From: Flavipsychrobacter sp.
GTDB taxonomy: Bacteria; Bacteroidota; Bacteroidia; Chitinophagales; Chitinophagaceae
Assembly: GCA_016786665.1 (NCBI GenBank)
Contig: JAEUVZ010000076.1
Span: 1-64,000, forward strand
DNA: 64,000 nucleotides
Direction of reading: 5' to 3'
Numbering within the stretch: the first letter of the stretch is position 1; each line of letters begins with the position of its first letter. Below are positions 33,105 to 41,061 of the stretch, in pieces. The position numbers and the translations under genes are program-made. The notes under the pieces are model-generated. The model was not told the origin of the DNA. It was given only the letters and a program-made list of their open reading frames with translations, and made no database searches.

Positions 33105-33449
33105 ATGGACTTTGATAAGATACGTTCTGTATGCATGTCGTTCCCGGGTGCCACGGAAGGGGTGAAGTGGGAAAACCACATCTGCTTTATGGTGGCTGAA
33201 AAGATGTTCTGCATTACTACCATAGATGATGGCGCACAGGATGTTTCTTTGAAGGTAACTGATGAACAATTCGCCCTGCTGACCGAAGAGCGGAATGGAA
33301 TCGTTCCCGCACCCTATATGGCCCGGAACAAGTGGGTGCGGATAGAACGTTACAAAAATCTCAGCGACCAGGAATGGAAAGAACTGCTTCGCCAGTCGTA
33401 TGAACTTATTCGCGCCAAACTACCCCGTAAAGTACAACAATCCTTATAG
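33105..33449 (+). CDS. MmcQ/YjbR family protein
   Basis: A 114-residue protein of the MmcQ/YjbR (DUF419) family. Signature: MDFDKIRSVCMSFPGATEGVKW at the start (residues 1-22, quoted in part), CFMVAEKMFCITTIDD, VSLKVTDEQFALLTEE and a C-terminal SYELIRAKLPRK. The family has a CyaY-like fold and likely binds DNA or a small molecule, with no fixed function. The start at 33105 is chosen because the family begins there and a promoter sits just before it; an upstream in-frame codon (33072) would overlap the lipoprotein gene. It is followed after 9 bp by a DUF5655 gene, probably co-transcribed. Confidence 0.88.
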   Translation: MDFDKIRSVCMSFPGATEGVKWENHICFMVAEKMFCITTIDDGAQDVSLKVTDEQFALLTEERNGIVPAPYMARNKWVRIERYKNLSDQEWKELLRQSYELIRAKLPRKVQQSL

Positions 33450-33458
33450 CCAGCTACC

Positions 33459-33878
33459 ATGTGGACATGCCCGCAATGTCATAAAGACTTTTTCAGGAGC
33501 CATCAATCGCACTCCTGCAACGACAAAAATTTGTCCGACCATATGAAAGGGAAGTCGGAACTGACCATTGCCCTTTACGATCACCTGATACGGGAGATGG
33601 CGCAATTAGGCGAAGTGCAGGTGCGCCCCACTAAATCGGCAATAGCCTTGTCTACCAAAGTCCGCTTCGGGCACATACACCGGCTGGGAAAGAACTTTGT
33701 AGACCTGGTGCTGTATTTTGATGAGGCACACAATGATAACCTGTGCTTTTACCGCATTGCCAACGTGCCGGGCTCTACGCAGCACAATCATTACTTCCGC
33801 ATGATGGAGCCCGAGGATGTGAACGAGGAAGTGCGCTCGTACATAGCCCAGGCTATGGCTGCCTCGGAGCGGCAATAA
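33459..33878 (+). CDS. DUF5655 domain protein with N-terminal zinc-finger-like motif
   Basis: A 139-residue soluble protein. The N-terminus MWTCPQCHKDF followed by RSHQSHSC supplies CxxC and HxxxxC-type ligands that could hold one zinc. The rest fits DUF5655, as in FGHIHRLGKNFVDLVLYFD and NHYFRMMEPEDVNEEVRSYI. DUF5655 proteins are often linked to DNA-binding or YjbR-like partners, as here. Function unknown. It is the second gene after the leaderless-type promoter at 33071. Confidence 0.82.
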   Translation: MWTCPQCHKDFFRSHQSHSCNDKNLSDHMKGKSELTIALYDHLIREMAQLGEVQVRPTKSAIALSTKVRFGHIHRLGKNFVDLVLYFDEAHNDNLCFYRIANVPGSTQHNHYFRMMEPEDVNEEVRSYIAQAMAASERQ

Positions 33879-33925
33879 TTATGGAATACCCGGTTCGTCG
33901 CGTCTTAGCTGAAATCTTCAGCTAT

Positions 33926-34768
33926 ATGAAATCCAGGTTATTATTGTTGCTGCCCCTATGGGTATGCGGTTGCCGTCCGGGTGCATCGGGCCAGCAGGGA
34001 ACAGGGGCAGGGCAAGAACGCCTTTCCGCCCAGGGAACTACTATTGCGGAGCGGTTTCAACCGCCGCCGGGATATAGCCGCGTCCGCCTGGTGGAAGGCA
34101 GCTATGGCTATTACCTCCGCAACCTTCCGCTGAAAAAGCATGGGTCGCCCGTGCTGTACTATAATGGTTCGCAGAAGCCCAACAGGGGCGTATACTGCGG
34201 AGTAGTGGCAATGGATATAGGCCGCCGTGACCTGCAACAGTGCGCTGACGCGGTGATGCGGCTCCGGGCCGAGTACCTGTACGCCACCCGGGAATATGAT
34301 AAAATACAGTTTCACTTTACCAACGGTTTCCTGGCGGGATATACGCAATGGCGGGCAGGGTACAGGATAGCGGTGAGCGGCAACCAGGTAAGCTGGGTGA
34401 AGCGGTCTGCGCCGGATAGCAGCTATAGCACGTTCCGCAGTTACCTGGAGGTGGTGTTTTCTTATGCCGGTACCTTATCGCTGTCGCGGGAATTGCGGCA
34501 GGCAGACTACAAAAGCCTGGCAATAGGCGATGTGCTGATACAGGGTGGTTCGCCGGGGCATGCCGTGGTGGTGGTAGACGTGGCAGAGAACAACAGGGGA
34601 GGCAAATTGTACCTGCTGGCGCAGAGCTATATGCCGGCGCAGGAGATACAGATATTATGTAATCCCCGGAATGAAGACCTCAGTCCCTGGTATGAAGCGG
34701 ACACCGCGGAAAAAGTAATAGAAACCCCTGAATGGCGCTTTACGACCGATGACCTGAAGCGCTTTTGA
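33926..34768 (+). CDS. DUF4846 exported protein
   Basis: A 280-residue exported protein of the DUF4846 family. The start at 33926 (MKSRLLLLLPLWVCGC) gives a signal peptide with a possible lipobox (cysteines at 14 and 16); an alternative ATG at 33881, three bases after the previous stop, adds 15 residues. Family features: GSYGYYLRNLPLKKHGSPV, CADAVMRLRAEYLYATREYD, KIQFHFTNGF and DVLIQGGSPGHAVVVVDVA. The GSPGHAVVVVD segment looks like an NlpC/P60-type His motif, so a peptidase-like fold is possible. The gene is followed by a strong terminator. Confidence 0.83.
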   Translation: MKSRLLLLLPLWVCGCRPGASGQQGTGAGQERLSAQGTTIAERFQPPPGYSRVRLVEGSYGYYLRNLPLKKHGSPVLYYNGSQKPNRGVYCGVVAMDIGRRDLQQCADAVMRLRAEYLYATREYDKIQFHFTNGFLAGYTQWRAGYRIAVSGNQVSWVKRSAPDSSYSTFRSYLEVVFSYAGTLSLSRELRQADYKSLAIGDVLIQGGSPGHAVVVVDVAENNRGGKLYLLAQSYMPAQEIQILCNPRNEDLSPWYEADTAEKVIETPEWRFTTDDLKRF

Positions 34769-34775
34769 CAAGACG

Positions 34776-34807
34776 AAAGCCCCTGCTGATAAGGCAGGGG
34801 CTTTTTT
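34776..34807 (+). terminator. Intrinsic terminator after the DUF4846 gene
   Basis: AAAGCCCCTGC (34776-34786) pairs with GCAGGGGCTTT (34794-34804) around TGATAAG, followed by TTT. It starts 8 bases after the stop and is a textbook intrinsic terminator. Confidence 0.85.
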
Positions 34808-34821
34808 CGTACTATCCGGAT

Positions 34822-36777
34822 TTAGTTGTTACTGACCAGTTTGTTGTCGTTCACGTTTCGCACCATCTTTATGAACTCGGCTCGATAGCCTTCATCGTCT
34901 TCGGCCTTGCTGTTTTTGGCGAGCCGTATTACATCTTCCAGGGTGCCGGAACCTTTGAACGTGGAGTTTTTCAGTATCATGCCAAACAGCGCTACTGAGT
35001 AGGCAAAGCGAGTGTCGGGGGATGCTTGCTCCAGCGTGAGGGTCTTATCCTTAATGGCGTGCACCATTTCTTTGCTGCGGTCACCATCCGGTTTTTTATA
35101 CCGGAACTTTATCGTCGCCAGTTCATCGCTGAAGTCATCACGTGCCGGTTCCCTGTCCTGGTATTTGAGTTCGTCTACCTTGCGCGTATCGCTGCTGCGG
35201 ATTCCGGCAGGCACTATCTCGTAGATAAAAGTAACGGTATGTCCCGCGCCCAATTCCCCGGCGTCTTTCTTGTCGTCCTTAAAGTCTTCGGCGTTCAGCA
35301 TCCTGTTTTCATAACCTATCAACCGGTAAGAAGCCACTTTGCCGGGGTTGAATTCTATCTGCGCTTTTACGTCTTTCGCTATGGTGAAGAGTGTTCCGCC
35401 AAATTCGCTTACCAGCGTTTTGCGACCTTCATCCAGGTTGTCTATGTAGGCGTAGTTGCCATTCCCTTTATCGGCCAGCATTTCCATTTTTGCGTCCTTG
35501 TAGTTACCCGTACCAAAGCCCAGGCAAGAAAGGAATACACCGTGTTCGCGCTCTTTGGTTATCAGCTTTTCCAGTTCATTGTCGGAGCTGACACCTACGT
35601 TGAAGTCGCCATCGGTGGCAATGATGATGCGGTTGTTTCCGCCTTTGATGAAATTCTCGCGGGCTACTTTGTATGCGGTCAGTATTCCTTCCGCGCCCGC
35701 TGTGGAACCCCCTGAGGTGAGCCGTTCCAGCGCGGCGTTTATTTTTTCCTTCTTGCTGCCGGGAGTAGACTCCAGCACTACACCCGCGGAACCCGCATAG
35801 GTAACAATAGATACGCGGTCTTCGTTCCGGAGATTATTAACGAGCAGCTTCATAGAGCTGATGAGCAGGGGCAGTTTATCGGGGCTGGACATGGAGCCGG
35901 ACACATCTACCAGGAATACCAGGTTGGAAGCCGGGAGGCGGTCGTAACTTATTTTCTTCGCCTGCATGCCGATACGCAGCAGCTTATGGTCTTTCTGCCA
36001 GGGGCAGCCGGTAAGCTCGGTATGGACGGCAATGGGGTCGTCTCCTGTTGGCGCGGGATAGTTGTAGCTGAAGTAGTTGATCATCTCTTCTACACGCACG
36101 GCATCTTCGGGTGGACGCTGGCCGTAGTTGATGTAGCGGCGGACATTGGTATAGGAGGCGCGGTCCACGTCTATAGACATGGTAGAGAGCGGGTTGGCCT
36201 TTACGTTCATAAAGTCATTCTCCGCTACTTTCTTATACTCTTCATTGCTCGGGTTGTAATACTGTGGTTGGATATACATTCCGTCAAGAACGGTAATAGT
36301 GGAGCCGCCCCTGCCGCCAGCGGCATTAATGTCTGATCTCCTGATGCCATCGGATGTAGCCACTATGGTTTTTATGTCGCGGGTGGGAGCGTTCCTAATA
36401 TTTTCGGCTCCAATTTCCCGGCCTACCAGTGGCTTCTCGTAATGAACTATTTCGTTCAGTGTGCTGGGCTGGAAACTAATATTGAGTGTGCTGGTCTTTC
36501 CCGCCTGTACTATCACGCCGGTGTATTTAGCCGTGGGGAGGCCGGAGTATCGTGCGGTAACTGTGTGCTTGCCGGCTACGACAGAAACATCGTATTTGCC
36601 GTAAGCATTGGAGGTAGTGGTGGCTATTCGGCTGTTGTGTGCGTACACCTCAATAACCGCGCCCACCAGCGTTTCGTTGTTTTCGTCTACTACTGTTCCG
36701 GCAATTCTGCCTTTTTGCGCTACTGCCTGTAGAGACATGAATACTGTGGCTAACAGTAGCACGATGCTGTTTTTCAT
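34822..36777 (-). CDS. vWA-domain exported protein with carboxypeptidase-like and plug-like N-terminal domains
   Basis: A 651-residue exported protein. Order: signal peptide to residue 20; CarboxypepD regulatory-like domain about 22-105 (AGTVVDENNETLVGAVIEV); a segment about 125-170 resembling a TonB-receptor plug (IKTIVATSDGIRRSD, GGRGGSTITVLDGMYI); a YfbK-like region with DVDRASYTNVRRYI; a von Willebrand A domain from about 283 with an intact MIDAS (DVSGSMS, D291/S293/S295); and a C-terminal DUF3520-type region. The vWA-DUF3520 half matches E. coli YfbK. The plug-like piece without a barrel is unusual. Probably binds a protein partner through a divalent metal at the cell envelope. Confidence 0.85.
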   Translation of the reverse strand: MKNSIVLLLATVFMSLQAVAQKGRIAGTVVDENNETLVGAVIEVYAHNSRIATTTSNAYGKYDVSVVAGKHTVTARYSGLPTAKYTGVIVQAGKTSTLNISFQPSTLNEIVHYEKPLVGREIGAENIRNAPTRDIKTIVATSDGIRRSDINAAGGRGGSTITVLDGMYIQPQYYNPSNEEYKKVAENDFMNVKANPLSTMSIDVDRASYTNVRRYINYGQRPPEDAVRVEEMINYFSYNYPAPTGDDPIAVHTELTGCPWQKDHKLLRIGMQAKKISYDRLPASNLVFLVDVSGSMSSPDKLPLLISSMKLLVNNLRNEDRVSIVTYAGSAGVVLESTPGSKKEKINAALERLTSGGSTAGAEGILTAYKVARENFIKGGNNRIIIATDGDFNVGVSSDNELEKLITKEREHGVFLSCLGFGTGNYKDAKMEMLADKGNGNYAYIDNLDEGRKTLVSEFGGTLFTIAKDVKAQIEFNPGKVASYRLIGYENRMLNAEDFKDDKKDAGELGAGHTVTFIYEIVPAGIRSSDTRKVDELKYQDREPARDDFSDELATIKFRYKKPDGDRSKEMVHAIKDKTLTLEQASPDTRFAYSVALFGMILKNSTFKGSGTLEDVIRLAKNSKAEDDEGYRAEFIKMVRNVNDNKLVSNN

Positions 36778-36800
36778 ACCTGGATGTTTGAGCGTTAAGC

Positions 36801-36816
36801 GGGGCAGCGCTACCCC
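36801..36816. promoter_or_regulatory. Palindrome upstream of the vWA gene
   Basis: GGGGCAGCGCTACCCC is a 16-bp near-perfect palindrome (one mismatched pair), centred 31 bases upstream of the vWA start. It could be an operator or a 5' leader hairpin. Confidence 0.35.
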
Positions 36817-36873
36817 TTTAGATGGTAAGACGTTCGGAGACGGAAAATTCCCTAAAACATTTTACATAAAATA

Positions 36874-36901
36874 AAAGCTCCTGCGATGGCGCAGGAGCTT
36901 T
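36874..36901 (-). terminator. Terminator of the M13 peptidase gene
   Basis: AAAGCTCCTGCG (36874-36885) and CGCAGGAGCTTT (36890-36901) form a perfect 12-bp stem with a 4-base loop. On the minus strand it follows the stop of the 36929 gene by 27 bases and runs into TATTTTATG, the expected U-rich tail. Confidence 0.75.
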
Positions 36902-36928
36902 AGTGCTATGAGTGTTTACTTTATGCGG

Positions 36929-38983
36929 TTACCAAACGCGGGCGCGCTCGTTTTCAGGGCGCCACATTTTATCACCTTCTTTGATGCCGAAAGCCTGGTA
37001 GAATTCGGGCATGTTGCTCAGTGGGCCGTTGCAACGGTGCTCCCCAGGTGAGTGCGGGTCTACCACTATGCGGCGCTGCGCTTCCTTGTCGGTAGACTTA
37101 GAGCGCCAGACCTGCGCCCAGCTTAGGAAGAAACGCTGGTCGGGTGTAAAGCCATCTATCTTATCATTGCTCTTTCCCTGTTTGGTTTTTTTGAATGCTT
37201 CATAGGCAATGGCCAGGCCACCCAGATCGGCCAGGTTTTCGCCCAGAGTCAGTTGCCCGTTCACGTGTACGGTATCCAGCACGGTGAACGCATCATATTG
37301 TTTTACCACTACGTTCGTCTTCTCTTCGAATTTTTTTGCGTCTTCCGGTCCCCACCAGTCTTTCAGGTTACCTTCAGCGTCGTACTGGCGGCCCTGGTCG
37401 TCGAAGCCGTGTGTCATTTCGTGTCCTATTACAGCGCCTATGCCACCGTAGTTGACGGCGTCATCAGCGCTTTGGTCGAAGAAGGGGAACTGGAGTATGC
37501 CCGCAGGGAATACAATTTCGTTGAAGGCTGGATTGTAGTAAGCATTCACCGTAGGCGGGGTCATCTGCCATTCGGTTTTATCCACCGGGCGGCCCAGTTT
37601 GGCGATGGTGTATTCATATTCCCACGCTGATGTGGCCATGATGTTTTTCACAAAGTCGTTGCCTACTATTTCCAGCTTGCTGTAGTCTCTCCATTTGTCA
37701 GGATATCCTATTTTTTTCATGAAGGTGTTCAGCTTGGTAAGCGCTTTCTGCTTGGTGCTGTCCGACATCCAATCCAGTCGTTTGATACGGTCGGCATAGG
37801 TCTCCTGCAGGTTGTTCACCAGTTCCATCATGCGTTCCTTCGCCTGTGGCTTAAAGTGCTTGTCTACGTACATTTTGCCCAGCAATTCGCCTACCGCGCC
37901 GTCTACTACGCCCAGCATGCGCTTCCAGCGGGGTTTTTGCGCTTTCTGCCCGGTAGCTTCCGTGCCGTAGAAGGAGAAGTGCAGCTTGTCGAAATTGCTG
38001 CTCAGGTATGGCGCCATATCGCTCACTATATGGAACTTCAGGTACTTTTTCCACACATCCAGCGGGGTAGCAGTCAGTTGCTTGCCCAGCTCTTTGAAGA
38101 AGCCGGGAGTGGCAATAATAAGGCTGTCTTCTTTGCCTATTTTCAGGTCGGCGAACAGCGCTTTCCAGTCCATGCCCGGGGTGGCTTTGCCGGCGCCTGC
38201 CAGGTCAAACTTATTATACAGCTTATACGGGTCGCGCATGGCTACACGTGTCATGGAAGCATTGGCCAGTGTCGTTTCCAGCTTAAAGAGGTCGGCTGCG
38301 TCTTTGGTGGCGGCCGCATCGTCTTCGCCCATCATTTTCAGCAGGTTTACCTGGTAAGCCTTGTATGCTTCGCGCAGCTTCACCATCGATGGGTCTGCTT
38401 TGGTGTAGTAGTCCCTGTCGGGTAGACCCAGGCCACCCTGGTAGAACTGCGCTATCATTTGCGTCACGTTCTTATCATCCGGGCCTATACCCATGCCGAA
38501 CAGAACACTGATGCCTTGTGTCTGCAGCGCGGCAATCTGCTTCATCAGTCCCGGAACGTCTTGTATCGCATCTATCTGCGCCAGCGTAGCATTCAGTGGC
38601 GTGATGCCCGCTTTCTCTATCGCTACCGTGTCCATAGCGCTGCGGTAGAGATCGCCCACTTTCTGCTCGGGGCTGCCTTTAGCCGCATCTTTTTTCGCCG
38701 CGGTCGTCTCCAGCAGTTCGCGCAGCGTTTCCTGGTTGCGTTGTATCAGTTGTTCAAAGCTGCCCCAGCGCACTTGCTCGTCGGGTATTTCGTTGTTGTT
38801 CAGCCAGGCACCGTTGGCGTAGAGAAAGAAGTTTTCTCCCGGGCTCACTGTGGTATCCATATTAGCTGGGTCCAACAGCTTAATGGCCTCTTTAGGCGCT
38901 TCGTTGTGTGTAGTGTCATTACCACCACACGAGGCAAGAGACAGTGCGGCTGCACCGGCAAAAAGAACGTGCTTTAGATTCAT
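36929..38983 (-). CDS. M13 family metallopeptidase (neprilysin/PepO-like) lipoprotein
   Basis: A 684-residue zinc endopeptidase. It begins with a lipoprotein signal (AAALSLASC, Cys19). The zinc site is VIGHEMTHGFDD (His521, Glu522, His525) with the second Glu in GENLADLGG (Glu582), and NAYYNPAFNEIVFPAGILQ holds the conserved Asn-Ala-Tyr/Phe substrate motif. The last residues include RCNGPLSNMPEFYQAF, also typical of M13. Probably degrades peptides in the periplasm or at the cell surface. An exact -7 element TACTTTTG lies upstream at 39010-39017, and the gene has its own terminator. Confidence 0.94.
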   Translation of the reverse strand: MNLKHVLFAGAAALSLASCGGNDTTHNEAPKEAIKLLDPANMDTTVSPGENFFLYANGAWLNNNEIPDEQVRWGSFEQLIQRNQETLRELLETTAAKKDAAKGSPEQKVGDLYRSAMDTVAIEKAGITPLNATLAQIDAIQDVPGLMKQIAALQTQGISVLFGMGIGPDDKNVTQMIAQFYQGGLGLPDRDYYTKADPSMVKLREAYKAYQVNLLKMMGEDDAAATKDAADLFKLETTLANASMTRVAMRDPYKLYNKFDLAGAGKATPGMDWKALFADLKIGKEDSLIIATPGFFKELGKQLTATPLDVWKKYLKFHIVSDMAPYLSSNFDKLHFSFYGTEATGQKAQKPRWKRMLGVVDGAVGELLGKMYVDKHFKPQAKERMMELVNNLQETYADRIKRLDWMSDSTKQKALTKLNTFMKKIGYPDKWRDYSKLEIVGNDFVKNIMATSAWEYEYTIAKLGRPVDKTEWQMTPPTVNAYYNPAFNEIVFPAGILQFPFFDQSADDAVNYGGIGAVIGHEMTHGFDDQGRQYDAEGNLKDWWGPEDAKKFEEKTNVVVKQYDAFTVLDTVHVNGQLTLGENLADLGGLAIAYEAFKKTKQGKSNDKIDGFTPDQRFFLSWAQVWRSKSTDKEAQRRIVVDPHSPGEHRCNGPLSNMPEFYQAFGIKEGDKMWRPENERARVW

Positions 38984-39009
38984 TATTATTATTTTAATTT
39001 TAAAGAAAG

Positions 39010-39017
39010 CAAAAGTA
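39010..39017 (-). promoter_or_regulatory. -7 promoter element for the M13 peptidase gene
   Basis: CAAAAGTA reads TACTTTTG on the minus strand, exact to TAnnTTTG, 26 bases upstream of the ATG at 38983. The upstream region is A/T-rich, but no TTG sits at the usual distance. Confidence 0.5.
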
Positions 39018-39090
39018 TATTATTTAGCTATAAATAACCTCACCTGATTTGGGGGGTAAGCTGCGGTAGCGGAGGGGGCCGTTGTAGCTC

Positions 39091-39717
39091 TTATGCCCTA
39101 ACAGCCCTCACTTCCACAATACCCTGGAAATAATACATGCGCCCTGTCTTTATGTCTTTGCAGCGGCTGCGGGTGCGAAGCTGTTCTATTTTTTGAAAGC
39201 GCCGTCCATCTTCTATTTCAAACACGCCATTGAGCTGTATGTCGTCTACCAGTTTGTAGCCGGGTTTGCGGTCGTCGTACCGGTAGAGTGCTTTGTACAG
39301 GCGCGCATCGGTGCAGGTACTGGCGGCGGGATTTTGCAGGTAGGACAGTACGGCGGCTTCCACATCGGCGGGAAAGAAGCGCTTGCCCATAAATGGTACC
39401 AATATGTGCCGGAACTGGGTTTTCCATTCCTTGCCGTGCGGGGGCACGTTGTTCTTAAAGTGCGTATAGGTGAGCATATGCGCCAGCTCGTGCAGCAACG
39501 TTATCAGGAAGCTGTACTTGTTCAGGTTTACGTTGATGCTGATGCGGTGATGGGGATACTCGGGCGTGGGGTTGCGGTAGTCGCCGAGCACGCTTTTGCG
39601 TTCGCGGGTAAGTGTCAGATGAATGTTATGGCTGAGGAAGAAAGGCGCTATCATTTCAAAGCTCCTTTCGGGTAAGAACTGCGCGAGCAGATTGATAGAA
39701 GTCTCCAGCTTTCTCAT
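39091..39717 (-). CDS. SprT-like zinc metallopeptidase domain protein
   Basis: A 208-residue protein when started at 39717, one base after the upstream stop; a longer frame adds 11 residues overlapping that gene. The zinc motif is LITLLHELAHMLTY (His76, Glu77, His80) followed by PPHGKEWKTQF, with the third ligand His near residue 91, as in SprT/Spartan domains. The C-terminal part is basic with FQKIEQLRTRSRCKDIKTG. Spartan relatives cut DNA-protein crosslinks; the role of bacterial SprT-like proteins is unclear. Last gene of a minus-strand run with three short membrane proteins. Confidence 0.85.
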   Translation of the reverse strand: MRKLETSINLLAQFLPERSFEMIAPFFLSHNIHLTLTRERKSVLGDYRNPTPEYPHHRISINVNLNKYSFLITLLHELAHMLTYTHFKNNVPPHGKEWKTQFRHILVPFMGKRFFPADVEAAVLSYLQNPAASTCTDARLYKALYRYDDRKPGYKLVDDIQLNGVFEIEDGRRFQKIEQLRTRSRCKDIKTGRMYYFQGIVEVRAVRA

Positions 39718-39718
39718 G

Positions 39719-40096
39719 TCACTTGGTCTTTCTGGCCAGTTTGGATACAAAAATGGTTTCTACTATAGTATAAGCGGCGTAAATGCCTAATAAAGCAAAG
39801 ATGGATGGCTTGTGTACGTGCGGCCGCCTGGCCAGTACATATATCAGTATACCGGCTACGCACACAAACAGCTTGAGGTAGGTGGAACTGTAGACCCCGC
39901 GGATGAACGCCTGCGGACGGGCGGCGATCTGCCTGCTGACGAGCAGGAACGAGATGAGCGCGACCACCAGCATTAATGCATTGCCTGCATAGAGCGCCGG
40001 CATATCGAAGCCGGCCATCTGCGGGGAGAGAAAATACAGCACCGCATTAAGCAGCACGAAAACAACCAGTACACTTGCCAGGAAGCCTTTGTTCAT
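39719..40096 (-). CDS. Four-helix membrane protein beside AtpZ/AtpI
   Basis: A 125-residue integral membrane protein with about four helices (ASVLVVFVLLNAVLYFL; ALYAGNALMLVVALISFLL; LKLFVCVAGILIYVLA; ALLGIYAAYTIVETIF). It starts inside the last codons of the AtpZ/AtpI gene (4-bp overlap). Proteins of this look commonly lie between atpZ/I and the ATP synthase a-subunit gene in Bacteroidota, but atpB is absent here; the SprT-like gene follows instead. Function unknown. Confidence 0.72.
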   Translation of the reverse strand: MNKGFLASVLVVFVLLNAVLYFLSPQMAGFDMPALYAGNALMLVVALISFLLVSRQIAARPQAFIRGVYSSTYLKLFVCVAGILIYVLARRPHVHKPSIFALLGIYAAYTIVETIFVSKLARKTK

Positions 40097-40320
40097 TTTT
40101 TTGGTTTGCTAAAGTCTTTTATAATTTGCCAGAGCAGCGATATCAGAGCCACCACCGGGAACACGATAATGAACACCGGGAACTTCCACTTCAGCCAGCC
40201 GTCCAGCAGGTAGCCCAGCCATACGGCTACGCCCAGAGTTACCAGCCACGTGGTGGCCAGCCCCACATACTTCATGGTGCTGTTGCTATTGCTGGGGTTG
40301 TTGTTGCTCTGTGTTGCCAT
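40093..40320 (-). CDS. AtpZ/AtpI family protein
   Basis: A 75-residue protein with an Asn/Ser-rich cytoplasmic N-terminus and two membrane helices (YVGLATTWLVTLGVAVWLGYL; FPVFIIVFPVVALISLLW) joined by a short loop with DGWLKWK. The length, topology and final FSKPKK fit AtpZ/AtpI proteins that help ATP synthase assembly or magnesium handling. Overlaps the coiled-coil membrane protein gene by 35 bp and the following gene by 4 bp, implying one operon. Confidence 0.82.
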   Translation of the reverse strand: MATQSNNNPSNSNSTMKYVGLATTWLVTLGVAVWLGYLLDGWLKWKFPVFIIVFPVVALISLLWQIIKDFSKPKK

Positions 40321-40816
40321 TTTCTGTAGTGTCTTGCCTTACGTGTTCGGGTGTTTCTTTTTTTACCTCTTCTATCGCCTTCTTTTTTATCTCTTCATTC
40401 TTCGGGAAGATGCTCATCGCCTCTTTCCGTACCAGGTTCATGTCCAGTTTGGTCGTGTCCGGGGTTCCGTCATAATACTTGCCGTTTATCACATTGCGGA
40501 TGTTCTCCTCGTACAGGTGCTGCGCCGCTACCAGGTCGGAGAGGGAATCCACATTCTTCTTCAGCTTCAGTATCTGTATGTTGGTCCTGTTGCTGCCGTA
40601 TCCCGGTATATAGTACTTCAGCGGGGTTACGAGCAGCAGCAGCACCGTAATAGTAACCACTACTACAAACACCGTGCTGAACAACACATACAACTTACGA
40701 AGCGTCAGCCGGAACGAAGCTACTTCTTCCAGCGACTCATCGTCTATAAAGACGAGCCGGTAATGAGAATTTAACTTCTTCAGCGGGCTCTGTCTCCTGT
40801 TGTTTTTTCTACTCAT
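40286..40816 (-). CDS. Membrane protein like the N-terminus of Bacteroidota M23 peptidases, without the peptidase
   Basis: A 176-residue protein starting at the ATG at 40816 (the TTG before it adds one residue). A basic N-terminus with HYRLVFIDDESLEEVASFRLT precedes one membrane helix (about 55-75, VVVVTITVLLLLVTPLKYYIPGY), a coiled-coil segment ILKLKKNVDSLSDLVAAQ, and a Gln-rich tail. The DDESLEEVASFRLT...PLKYYIPGY arrangement is the usual N-terminus of the phylum's M23-type peptidases; here the catalytic domain is missing. Such proteins are often near bactofilin or ATP synthase genes, consistent with AtpZ/AtpI downstream. Probably a cell-wall or envelope scaffold. Confidence 0.72.
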   Translation of the reverse strand: MSRKNNRRQSPLKKLNSHYRLVFIDDESLEEVASFRLTLRKLYVLFSTVFVVVVTITVLLLLVTPLKYYIPGYGSNRTNIQILKLKKNVDSLSDLVAAQHLYEENIRNVINGKYYDGTPDTTKLDMNLVRKEAMSIFPKNEEIKKKAIEEVKKETPEHVRQDTTENGNTEQQQPQQ

Positions 40817-41061
40817 CAACTTATCCCTGCATGCCTGCCTGGTGCAAGCCTGCGCTATACATTACTATTGTGAAAAAAATGGGGCAGTAAGCTTATAATG
40901 AATTGCGTACCACTGAAAAAATGGGAAGGTTAAATTAAGTCATTTTTGAGTATTTTTGAAACAGTTCCCCGAATGATATTTTTTAGTGAAAATGCGTTGT
41001 ATTTATAATAATTTTCACGTTATTGGGTTATTAATTGAAAGGAACGTAAAAACCCCGGAGT

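Noticed and set aside
33743-33925. Longer N-terminus for the DUF4846 gene
   Set aside because: It overlaps the DUF5655 gene and hides a good signal peptide that begins at 33926.
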